This document shows, piece after piece, positions 1 through 6,903 of a DNA stretch of 12,974 bases. The position numbers and the translations under genes were made by a program. Origin of the DNA: CAZPMO01 sp964587515 (GTDB lineage Bacteria > Pseudomonadota > Alphaproteobacteria > MPNO01); assembly GCA_964587515.1 (NCBI GenBank), contig CAZPMO010000139.1, forward strand, positions 1 through 12,974. Direction: 5' to 3'. A model generated the notes under the pieces. It was given only the letters and a program-made list of their open reading frames with translations. It was not told where the DNA came from and did no database searches. The stretch's first letter is position 1. Every line of letters starts with the position of its first letter.

Positions 1-19
1 TCTTATCGCTATTTTGCTG

Positions 20-1708
20 ATGAGCCGTTTCATTCCCGGGTTGAGTTGGAGATGTCTGCGCCCGACGTTAGAGGGCTTGATTGAGTTCTGGCCGTATGGC
101 TTGATATGGATTTTCTCTGTTCTCTACATCATGATGATCGGCCCTTATCTAGAGGTGCCCGCTGATGTTTGGCAACACCTTGGGTCAATCGCCGCCTATA
201 AAAAGAAATTAGAACTGGGCTTTGTCGACTACAACCAACCCTGGTATCTGTTGATTGCCTATGTGTTGTTATGGACGGCAGGGGACATCAACAATGTGCT
301 CCTACCATTTTCTGTTGTGGGAACCGCTCTTTTCTTAACTATGATCTATGAAGTTGGGAGAAGTATTTACATTCATCAAGGCAAAAGCATTGAGAGGGCC
401 CAATTCTATGGGCTGTTGGGAGCGCTCTTTACTTTAATCGCGTTCGGGACGACCGTTTTTTCTTATGTCCGCTACTACGTGTTTGCGCCAGGCTATCTCT
501 GTTTCCCTTTATTCTTGTACGCGTGCCATATGATCGCTCTTGGTCCAAGAGGATCAAAGGAGATCGAGAGTTTATTCTTTCGTATCGGAATTATAGTTGT
601 AACAGTGATCGTTTGTGGTTTCTTCCATAAGCAAGAAGCCTTGCTCATCGCTATTTTCAGCACCGGTTTTTTTGGCTATCAATTTGGGAGGATTTTGTTC
701 CATAGGTGGTTCATTAGCCTGAATTTGGTCAAAACATCGTCAGATTGGATTCAGTTTAATCCTAAGATAGCGTACTGGATTCTCACGACTATGTTCGTTG
801 CTTTCGTGTTGGCGGGTTATCTGCTGATTAGAGAGGGTTCGTGGACCGTAGAGCGCCCGCTTTGGAATAACACTCTAGCGATCAAATCACCTTGGGGTTG
901 GCAGGGCACTATCGCGGACCCAACTGGAAGGGTGTTCGAAACATTTGGACTATTTGGACTATTGATAATGGCGCTCTACCTGTTTTGTATCAGGAAGCGC
1001 GACCCAATCTTGTTTCTGAGTATTACCTGTATCACTCCATTCCTGTTCTTATTCAATCCAGTGTTTGTTCACTATTTCACGCGCGAAGTTAGTCACGATA
1101 CCTTGTGGCGGATATCGTATATGTTTCCAGTAGGGCTCGTTGCGGCCCATGTGCTGATTGATCTCGTCCAGACTGGCTTTATGACTTGGAAATCCAAGAT
1201 TGTAGTGGTATCTGTTTTGGGCATTTCTTTGTTACCTTTGAGTGGAGCCGAGAATTGGCAGAACAACCGATGGACTACGCTCTTCGGGCCGGGAGAAGAA
1301 AATGACCATCGCGTGTGGGCCGATCTCTTGGAGGTTCTAAGGACTCTTGAACCCGCAAATGTGTTAACGGACCCGGTTACAGGATACTTGATTAGAGCGA
1401 TAACCAAGCACACGGTGTTCGGATTCAAATTCCACGAAAGTCCCCCCTATATACCGATCAATTATTCAGGATATGGGCCGACTAGTTTTAAAGGGTATGA
1501 ATCTTGGCTGTTTATCGAGAATCAGCGTGATGGCGGCTCCAGTCACAATGGAAGAATTTCAGGGCATTGGCCTGAAGATATTATGAAGGTCTCATTGAAA
1601 CTTGGAGATGGGTTGATATCCTTTCTTGAAAAACCCCCCAAACATTTCCGTTTGTTATGGGAACGAGATGGTATCCGTCTTTACAAGATAAGTAGTCAAT
1701 CGATTTAG
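20..1708 (+). CDS. Polytopic membrane protein, possible GT-C-type glycosyltransferase
   Basis: About 562 residues, unrecognised at family level. Roughly the first 410 residues are strongly hydrophobic, with about 11-12 likely membrane spans (for example near residues 25-42, 92-110, 129-148, 187-202, 205-223, 250-270, 308-346, 364-384 and 392-408). A more polar domain of about 150 residues follows, presumably outside the membrane. The loop after the first span carries an acidic patch with Asp in a 'PADVWQH' context, reminiscent of the catalytic first-loop Asp/Glu of GT-C enzymes. Together with a neighbouring glycosyltransferase this suggests a lipid-linked sugar transferase, but that is inference; a polymerase or unrelated glycan-handling protein is also possible. 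The start is uncertain. ATG at 20 is used, TTG at 14 is in frame, and the frame stays open to the window edge, so the gene could begin further upstream. No clear Shine-Dalgarno is visible. It ends 14 bases before the next gene, so the two are probably co-transcribed. Confidence 0.7.
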   Translation: MSRFIPGLSWRCLRPTLEGLIEFWPYGLIWIFSVLYIMMIGPYLEVPADVWQHLGSIAAYKKKLELGFVDYNQPWYLLIAYVLLWTAGDINNVLLPFSVVGTALFLTMIYEVGRSIYIHQGKSIERAQFYGLLGALFTLIAFGTTVFSYVRYYVFAPGYLCFPLFLYACHMIALGPRGSKEIESLFFRIGIIVVTVIVCGFFHKQEALLIAIFSTGFFGYQFGRILFHRWFISLNLVKTSSDWIQFNPKIAYWILTTMFVAFVLAGYLLIREGSWTVERPLWNNTLAIKSPWGWQGTIADPTGRVFETFGLFGLLIMALYLFCIRKRDPILFLSITCITPFLFLFNPVFVHYFTREVSHDTLWRISYMFPVGLVAAHVLIDLVQTGFMTWKSKIVVVSVLGISLLPLSGAENWQNNRWTTLFGPGEENDHRVWADLLEVLRTLEPANVLTDPVTGYLIRAITKHTVFGFKFHESPPYIPINYSGYGPTSFKGYESWLFIENQRDGGSSHNGRISGHWPEDIMKVSLKLGDGLISFLEKPPKHFRLLWERDGIRLYKISSQSI

Positions 1709-1722
1709 GGTAGTCAGATTTC

Positions 1723-2886
1723 TTGAAGATCTTGCACGTTACAACTTCGTTAGGGGTAGGCGGGGCTGAGCATATTCTATTTCTAGTCGCGTCGAAACAG
1801 TCGCGAGAGGGTAGCCGTGTGTCAGTGCTTGGATTATGCGACGATGGATTTTATGCGGAGCGGTTGAGGCAACGGGGAGTCAGCGTGTTAACAGTTTTTC
1901 CTACGAATCTGACGCACAATCGATTGCGTGCCCTCGCTTCTTTGATCCTTCATTGGCCCATTGCACTTTTTAAGGTCTGGAGATGGAAGCCCCAAGTCAT
2001 CCACACGTGGATGTACGTCGCTGATCTTTGGGGGGGAGCTATCGGTCGGATATTGAGAATTCCTGTGATCTGGGGAATTTTTTCTGGAAGCACCAACCCA
2101 CGGTTCTATTCAAGGCCTACATATCTTTTGTTGCGAGTGTGTGGTTTTCTCTCGCGATCGATTCCGACGGTTATCGTCAGTTGTTCCGCGTATGGTAGAA
2201 GGAGCCACGGCCAGATCGGATACCCCCCTAATAAAATTTTCTACGTTCCCACCGGCTTTAATTGTCACAATAAAAGAAATAGTAGGGTTGTGTCTGATGT
2301 CCGCACAAACTTGACCCCAAGGAGCCAAATCACTCTGGGAATGTTAGGGCGGATTTCGAGAGAGAAGGAACATAGGCTTCTATTAGAAGGGTTTCGGAGG
2401 GCAATAGACGAGGGGTATGATCTCAGGCTGATGTTAGCAGGCGGCGTCGGGCTTCAGTTGGGATCCAGCCCTTTAGAATCAGAGATCGCCAGGCTCGATT
2501 TAGTCTCCAGAGTGACTTTGCTGGGAAGAGTGGGAGATATAAAAGAGTTCTTCTCTCAAATTGAACTATTCGTGCTTTTATCTTCGTCTGAAGGTTTTCC
2601 AACAGTGTTGGGGGAAGCAATGGCTCACGGATGCCCTTGTATTGCTAGCGACGTTGGAGACGCTAAGATTTTGTTGGGCGATAAAGATCAGATCTCACGG
2701 TCTGGCGATGTAGAAGACTTTGTGCAAACTCTGGGCAGAATGGCTGCGTTGAGCCAAGAAGATCGATGTCTGATTGGCCATCGGAACTCTGCCAGGGTAT
2801 CTCGACTTTTTACTTTAGATAGCATGTATCAGCGTTATAGCGGGATATACCAGAGTGTCTTGGCGCTTCCAGAGATTAAGGGATGA
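1723..2886 (+). CDS. GT4-family glycosyltransferase (GT-B fold)
   Basis: A 387-residue retaining glycosyltransferase of the GT4 (Glycos_transf_1) type, cytoplasmic or membrane-associated, adding a sugar from a nucleotide donor to a glycan acceptor. The N-terminal Rossmann-like domain opens with the typical 'GVGGAEHIL' loop (residues 11-19). The C-terminal donor-binding domain starts near residue 206 with 'GMLGRISREKE', where the Arg and Lys are at the usual phosphate-binding positions. The family EX7E signature is at Glu290-Glu298 in 'EGFPTVLGEAMAHG', followed by 'CIASDVGD'. Length is normal for the family. The start is TTG: translation from it gives the expected 'MKILHVTTSLG' opening, and an AGGG lies about 12 bases upstream. 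Donor and acceptor cannot be read from sequence. It follows the membrane protein closely and precedes the sugar-precursor block, consistent with assembly of the same glycan. Confidence 0.9.
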   Translation: MKILHVTTSLGVGGAEHILFLVASKQSREGSRVSVLGLCDDGFYAERLRQRGVSVLTVFPTNLTHNRLRALASLILHWPIALFKVWRWKPQVIHTWMYVADLWGGAIGRILRIPVIWGIFSGSTNPRFYSRPTYLLLRVCGFLSRSIPTVIVSCSAYGRRSHGQIGYPPNKIFYVPTGFNCHNKRNSRVVSDVRTNLTPRSQITLGMLGRISREKEHRLLLEGFRRAIDEGYDLRLMLAGGVGLQLGSSPLESEIARLDLVSRVTLLGRVGDIKEFFSQIELFVLLSSSEGFPTVLGEAMAHGCPCIASDVGDAKILLGDKDQISRSGDVEDFVQTLGRMAALSQEDRCLIGHRNSARVSRLFTLDSMYQRYSGIYQSVLALPEIKG

Positions 2887-3117
2887 AATTATTGATATTG
2901 CACAAGATCGAGCGCCAGTAATCGACTTAAGTTGTGCTCTAGAGCAGAATATAAAAGCGATCTCGATCCTGATCAGTTTGGGTTCCGAAATTTTGAGATT
3001 ATTTACCAAGAGAAAAGAGTAGACAGTCCGTTGTAAGTGTGACGTACTACCCTAGAATGTTGTGCGATTTCAAAAAGTAAACACTTGCCAGCGGCTGCTC
3101 TCGAGACATCTAAAAAC
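2887..3117 (+). other. Intergenic spacer with possible decayed coding sequence
   Basis: This is the longest gene-free stretch in the window. An ATG at 2883 overlaps the glycosyltransferase stop (ATGA) and opens a 12-codon frame reading 'MKLLILHKIERQ' before a stop at about 2919. That looks like the beginning of another glycosyltransferase. A different frame is then open from about 2896 to 3037 and reads like ordinary protein ('SDLDPDQFGFRNFEIIYQ'), but it has no good start. Together these could be remnants of a lost gene, or chance. I recognise no family in them. The 3' part contains the candidate promoter for the next gene. Confidence 0.4.
3031..3058 (+). promoter_or_regulatory. Candidate sigma70-like promoter for the ptm-like block
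   Basis: A -35-like TTGTAA (3031-3036, 4 of 6 matches to TTGACA) and a -10-like TAGAAT (3053-3058, 5 of 6 matches to TATAAT) are separated by 16 bases, inside the longest spacer of the window. Transcription would start near 3065, giving a leader of about 50 bases to the ATG at 3118. The assignment rests on motif match and position only. The organism's sigma factor preference is unknown. Confidence 0.35.
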
Positions 3118-4173
3118 ATGGAAAAGTATCTAATTTCCCCGAGTGACACTGTATGGACGGCGTTGCATCGTTTGGGCGAAACTGCTGGTAAATGTTTGGT
3201 CGTAATTGATGAGGGAAGTCAAGTTATTGGAACGCTGAGCGATGGAGATTTGAGAAGGGCCATTCTGCAGGGGAACAGGCTAGAGGACTCAATAGAGAAG
3301 GTGTATTTCCGGAGCCCGGTTATTTTAGAGGAGGGGAATTACTCTCAGCAGCAGGTAAGGAAGTTTTTTCAAGAGCAGAGACTTGAGTTGATCCCGGTCA
3401 TTGATGAGAGCGGAAAACTCTCCCAAGTCTTAACATGGAATACTTCCTCCGAAGGAGAGACGCCAAAAATACAGTCTGCAATAGACGCACCGGTTGTGAT
3501 AATGGCCGGCGGTCGGGGTACCCGGTTAGCGCCATTCACCACGATTCTCCCGAAACCTCTAATTCCCGTTGCCGAGAAACCAGTTATTCAGCACATCATA
3601 GATCGATTTGTAGAGTGTGGCTTGAACGAAGTCATGATTTCGGTGAACTATAAAAGTAAGATTCTTAAGGCTTATTTCGAGGAACTGGAGCCAGCGTATT
3701 CGGTCGAGTTTATCGAAGAAAGCACGCCACTTGGTACTGCGGGTGCCTTGGGATTTCTCAAGGACACGATGACGAAAACATTTTTGGTAACGAATTGCGA
3801 TGTAATTATTGACATCGACTATAGAGTGCTTATGGATTTCCATGAGACGCGGAAAAATAAGCTTACGCTGGTTGGTTCGACCAAGAAGATTGTGGTTCCT
3901 TACGGGAGTTGTACGCTGGATAGCCAGGGAGACCTTGAGACTTTAGAGGAAAAGCCCGAATTTAAATTTATTGTAAATACCGGGTTGTACGTATTGCATC
4001 CTGATATCTTGGAGTTCATACCCCATGGGAAGTTTTTCCAATTCAATGAATTAGTCAGGGAAGTGTCCGCCGCTGGAAAGAAAGTCGGGGTCTTTCCGAT
4101 AAGCGATGGCGATTGGATTGACGTCGGTGAATGGCCAGAGTATCGCAAGGCGGTTGCTGCGTTGACTTCCTGA
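3118..4173 (+). CDS. ptmE: CBS-domain sugar-1-phosphate nucleotidyltransferase (PtmE-like)
   Basis: A 351-residue fusion of two N-terminal CBS domains (about residues 3-55 and 62-110, including 'VIGTLSDGDLRRAIL') with an NTP_transferase domain (about 125-345). The latter shows the nucleotide-binding 'MAGGRGTRL' (129-137), the 'PKPL' loop (145-148), 'ESTPLGTAGAL', the metal-binding Asp of 'TNCDV' (about 228) and the C-terminal 'DVGEWPEY'. This architecture matches Campylobacter PtmE, a glucosamine-1-phosphate guanylyltransferase of the legionaminic-acid pathway. Related enzymes may use mannose-1-phosphate or other sugars, so the substrate is inferred. The CBS pair suggests control by an adenine nucleotide. 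ATG at 3118 fits the family's start just before the first CBS domain; an in-frame TTG at 3085 would add 11 residues. Neither has a convincing Shine-Dalgarno. It heads a four-gene block in the order ptmE-ptmF-ptmB-ptmA. Confidence 0.85.
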   Translation: MEKYLISPSDTVWTALHRLGETAGKCLVVIDEGSQVIGTLSDGDLRRAILQGNRLEDSIEKVYFRSPVILEEGNYSQQQVRKFFQEQRLELIPVIDESGKLSQVLTWNTSSEGETPKIQSAIDAPVVIMAGGRGTRLAPFTTILPKPLIPVAEKPVIQHIIDRFVECGLNEVMISVNYKSKILKAYFEELEPAYSVEFIEESTPLGTAGALGFLKDTMTKTFLVTNCDVIIDIDYRVLMDFHETRKNKLTLVGSTKKIVVPYGSCTLDSQGDLETLEEKPEFKFIVNTGLYVLHPDILEFIPHGKFFQFNELVREVSAAGKKVGVFPISDGDWIDVGEWPEYRKAVAALTS

Positions 4174-4275
4174 AGTTGTGTGCCCTAGGGATTGGTCTGG
4201 CGGATTCGACGCTGGACTGGGTTGAGGAGCTTCGACAGGATTAGAAAAAACTCAGTAACAGTATAGACCTATCAC

Positions 4276-5268
4276 ATGAGAATCCTTATAGCAGGCGGGG
4301 GGAGTATTGGGCTAAGGCACCTTGAAAATCTGCGATTCCTTTATCCTCGTGCGACCATCGTTGTTTGGCATACTTCAGGGCTTTCATCGGATAATCACGG
4401 AATTTCAAATTTTGCCGACGACGTGGTTACTAGTTTTGATGCGGCCCTCGAGTCAGAACCGACGGTCGCATTCATCACCTGTGCTGCCTCTAAGCACGTG
4501 AGCATTGGCATTCAGTTGGCACGGTTTGGGGTTGACTTATTCATAGAAAAACCCCTCAGTGATCGAATGGACGGCGTAGATGAGTTAACGAGAGAGGTTA
4601 AGAATAGAAACTTAATTTTGATGGTTGGGTACAACTTCCGTTTCTTAAAGTCTTTGAATCTCTTTCGAAATTGTGTACTGAACAAGCGTGTAGGTGAGGT
4701 CTACTCTGTTAGAGCTGAGGTGGGTCAGTACTTGCCGGATTGGAGGTCTGCCGATTATCGGCAAAGTGTCAGTGGGCGCCGAGCATTAGGCGGCGGGGTC
4801 GTTTCCGAGTTAAGCCATGAACTAGATTATTTGAGATGGATTTTTGGAGACGTTAGAGACGTTAGCGCGAACTTAAAAAAGGTTAGTCATTTGGAAATCG
4901 ATGTAGAGGACACCGCGGATATTTTTCTCGAATTTGAATCCGAGGTGGTTGCAAATCTCCATCTCAACATGATCCAAAGAGCGCCTTCTAGAACTTGCAC
5001 GGTTCATGGAGAACTGGGTGATATTTTTTGGAACGGCCTCACAGGTCAGGTATCATATTTCCACTGTGACTTAGGTCAGTGGAAGGAGCTCAGTCCTCCC
5101 AACCCTGCGGACCGGAAAGACTCATACGTTGATGAGGTGACGCATTTTTTTGACTGTGTGAAGAGTCGTGAAACCCCTCTTATCGGAGGGGGGGACGCAT
5201 GCCAGGTTTTGGAGCTTATCTTGGCGATTAAGCGATCAAGCGTTGAGGGATGCAGAGTTCGCATATGA
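4276..5268 (+). CDS. Gfo/Idh/MocA-family oxidoreductase (PtmF-like position)
   Basis: A 330-residue NAD(P)-dependent oxidoreductase. The Rossmann glycine motif 'GGGSIGLRHL' is at residues 7-16. The family 'EKP' motif with the conserved Lys is at 91-93 ('FIEKPLSD'), followed by 'VGYNFRF' (117-123). The C-terminal domain carries 'SELSHELDYLRWIFGD' with His181 and Asp184 at the expected active-site spacing. The reaction is oxidation or reduction of a sugar hydroxyl or keto group; the substrate is not readable. By position it corresponds to ptmF of Campylobacter, for which I recall a proposed but not firmly settled role in supplying the amino-sugar precursor. ATG at 4276 is placed directly before the Rossmann strand. 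The 102-base gap upstream shows no convincing promoter or hairpin. The gene ends in an ATGA overlap with the cytidylyltransferase, implying translational coupling. Confidence 0.82.
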   Translation: MRILIAGGGSIGLRHLENLRFLYPRATIVVWHTSGLSSDNHGISNFADDVVTSFDAALESEPTVAFITCAASKHVSIGIQLARFGVDLFIEKPLSDRMDGVDELTREVKNRNLILMVGYNFRFLKSLNLFRNCVLNKRVGEVYSVRAEVGQYLPDWRSADYRQSVSGRRALGGGVVSELSHELDYLRWIFGDVRDVSANLKKVSHLEIDVEDTADIFLEFESEVVANLHLNMIQRAPSRTCTVHGELGDIFWNGLTGQVSYFHCDLGQWKELSPPNPADRKDSYVDEVTHFFDCVKSRETPLIGGGDACQVLELILAIKRSSVEGCRVRI

Positions 5269-5978
5269 GCAACCGATCAATTGTGGCGTGTATTTTCGCG
5301 CGTGGGGGATCAAAGGGGATTCCTAAGAAAAATCTCCTAGAAATCGATGGAAGGCCGTTGCTCGCTCATGCAATAGAGATCGCAAAATCCAGTGTCTTGA
5401 TAGACCGGATCGTTGTTTCGACGGATGATGCTGAGATTGCGCTCGTTGCTAGATTGTATGGTGCAGAAGTTCCATTTATGCGTCCGGTGGAGTTGGCGAC
5501 AGATGAGGCCCGAGAGTGGGATGCATGGAAACATGCGGTGAATACATTGAACGAGGATACACATCATGCCAGAGTTGGCACGTTTGTTTCTCTGCCGCCT
5601 ACGGCACCCTTGAGGGCAGTTGATGATGTCGATGGTTGCATTGAAGCGCTTCTTGGGTCGGCAGCAGACATGGTAATCACGGTCAAGGAAGCACAGAGAA
5701 ATCCCTACTTCAACATGGTTGAACCTGATAGCAGCGGATATCTTAGTGTCTCCAAGTTTTGCCCAGAGACTGTTTCCCGTCGACAAGATGCCCCAGAGGT
5801 GTATGACGTCGCTACTGTTGCATACGCAGCAAGAGCCTCATACGTTTCGTCTGCGGATTCCCTGTTCTCAGGAAATGTCAAGGCACACCTTGTCCCCAGT
5901 GAAAGAGCAATTGATATCGATACACCACTGGACTACACCATTGCAAAATTTATCTACGAGACGACGCGGGTTGGCTAA
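5265..5978 (+). CDS. ptmB: NeuA/PtmB-like cytidylyltransferase (CMP-sugar synthetase)
   Basis: A 237-residue member of the acylneuraminate cytidylyltransferase family, which transfers CMP from CTP to a nonulosonic acid. Visible motifs are the CTP-binding 'ARGGSKGIPKKN' (residues 12-23), 'VVSTDDAEIA' (about 50-59), 'LPPTAPLR' (110-117, usually LQPTSPLR) and the metal-binding 'IDIDTPLD' (216-223) with Asp217 and Asp219. The canonical 'NGA-Y' segment is replaced by 'DVATVAYAAR', so substrate recognition may differ from Neu5Ac synthetases. By gene order it is the counterpart of ptmB (legF), the CMP-legionaminate synthetase. ATG at 5265 forms ATGA with the upstream stop and gives the usual short N terminus. 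ATG at 5250 would add five residues but has its GAGGG directly abutting the start codon. Confidence 0.85.
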   Translation: MSNRSIVACIFARGGSKGIPKKNLLEIDGRPLLAHAIEIAKSSVLIDRIVVSTDDAEIALVARLYGAEVPFMRPVELATDEAREWDAWKHAVNTLNEDTHHARVGTFVSLPPTAPLRAVDDVDGCIEALLGSAADMVITVKEAQRNPYFNMVEPDSSGYLSVSKFCPETVSRRQDAPEVYDVATVAYAARASYVSSADSLFSGNVKAHLVPSERAIDIDTPLDYTIAKFIYETTRVG

Positions 5979-6004
5979 GATTGACTCAGAATAAAATTGT
6001 TCCG

Positions 6005-6808
6005 ATGCGGACGCTGAAACAGTTGGCAAGCCTTGATGGCCGTGTAGCACTGATCACCGGTGGTGCGGGCCATATCGGTGTTACCGCGGCTCGGACGCTT
6101 GCGGAGCTTGGCGCGGACATAGCTGTTCTCGATATCAACCAGTCTTCTGTTGAGGAGGCCAGTGAAGCGATAAGTAGAGAAGAAGGTGTCCAGGTTTTGC
6201 CCCTTGCCATAAATCTATCTGACCAGTCTTCGCTATCTTCCGTGTCTAGCCAGATAGAAAGAGAATTTGGACGATTGGATGTGATTGTCAATAGCGCAGC
6301 GTTGGTTGGAAGCTCCAAGAGAAAAGGATGGGTCACCGATTTTGCGACTCAAGGAAATGAGGCGTGGGGAGAAGCGCTAGATATCAATCTGACAAGCGTA
6401 TTTTTCTTGATTCAGACGCTGCACGAGTTATTGGTAAAGACAGACAACGGTGCCATTATAAATCTCTCTTCGATATACGGTGTGGTCGGTCCCGATCTTC
6501 GGCTTTATGACGGTACCAATATGGGAAATCCCGCAGCGTACGCTGCAAGCAAAGGAGGATTAGTCCAACTTACGCGCTGGCTTGCTACAGTGCTTGCGCC
6601 TAAGGTGAGAGTGAACTCTATTTCCCCCGGCGGGGTATTTCGAAATCAGCCGGACGAGTTTTGTCAGCGATATATTGAGAGAACCCCGATGAGGAGAATG
6701 GCTACGGAAGAAGATCTAAAGGGAGCCATTGCATATCTAGCAACAGATTTGTCAAGCTATGTCACGGGACATAACCTCATCGTTGATGGGGGTTGGACTA
6801 CATGGTAA
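6005..6808 (+). CDS. ptmA: Short-chain dehydrogenase/reductase (PtmA-like)
   Basis: A 267-residue classical SDR. From ATG 6005, the cofactor motif 'TGGAGHIG' is at residues 18-25, the NNAG-equivalent 'NSAA' at about 96-99, the catalytic Ser in 'NLSSIYG' at about 156, and the catalytic Tyr/Lys pair in 'YAASK' at 179-183. A typical C-terminal 'TGHNLIVDGGW' follows, so all catalytic residues are present. It occupies the ptmA position of the ptmE-F-B-A order. PtmA is required for legionaminic-type flagellin glycans in Campylobacter and is proposed to act in precursor supply; its exact reaction here is inferred. TTG at 5981, two bases after the upstream stop, is an alternative start adding eight residues; ATG gives a more usual length. 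Neither start has a strong Shine-Dalgarno. Confidence 0.85.
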   Translation: MRTLKQLASLDGRVALITGGAGHIGVTAARTLAELGADIAVLDINQSSVEEASEAISREEGVQVLPLAINLSDQSSLSSVSSQIEREFGRLDVIVNSAALVGSSKRKGWVTDFATQGNEAWGEALDINLTSVFFLIQTLHELLVKTDNGAIINLSSIYGVVGPDLRLYDGTNMGNPAAYAASKGGLVQLTRWLATVLAPKVRVNSISPGGVFRNQPDEFCQRYIERTPMRRMATEEDLKGAIAYLATDLSSYVTGHNLIVDGGWTTW

Positions 6809-6825
6809 TTGGACAGGTTTGCGTC

Positions 6826-6854
6826 CCTTGGGTCTATAAGTGTTGGACCCAAGG
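6826..6854. repeat. Perfect inverted repeat (RNA hairpin) after ptmA-like gene
   Basis: CCTTGGGTC at 6826-6834 is exactly mirrored by GACCCAAGG at 6846-6854. One further U-G and one A-U pair extend the stem to 11 bp with a 7-base loop. It starts 17 bases after the SDR stop codon and lies in the 95-base gap before the glycosyltransferase. No T-tract follows, so it is not a standard Rho-independent terminator. It could be a processing or 3'-end stability element, a partial terminator, or a protein-binding dyad. Confidence 0.6.
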
Positions 6855-6903
6855 TCTTGAGATCCAGTCAGACTCTTAGAGTAACAGCCAAGAAGTTGTC
6901 TTT

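Noticed and set aside
4241..4267. Promoter before the Gfo/Idh/MocA gene (TTAGAA-15-TATAGA)
   Set aside because: The -35 matches poorly, the spacing is short, and transcription would begin almost at the ATG.
5337..5786. Open frame of 149 codons on the minus strand
   Set aside because: It is antisense to the cytidylyltransferase, whose catalytic motifs are clear, and the translation resembles no protein family.
6826..6854. Rho-independent terminator
   Set aside because: The stem is good but is followed by TCTTGAGATCC rather than a run of T.
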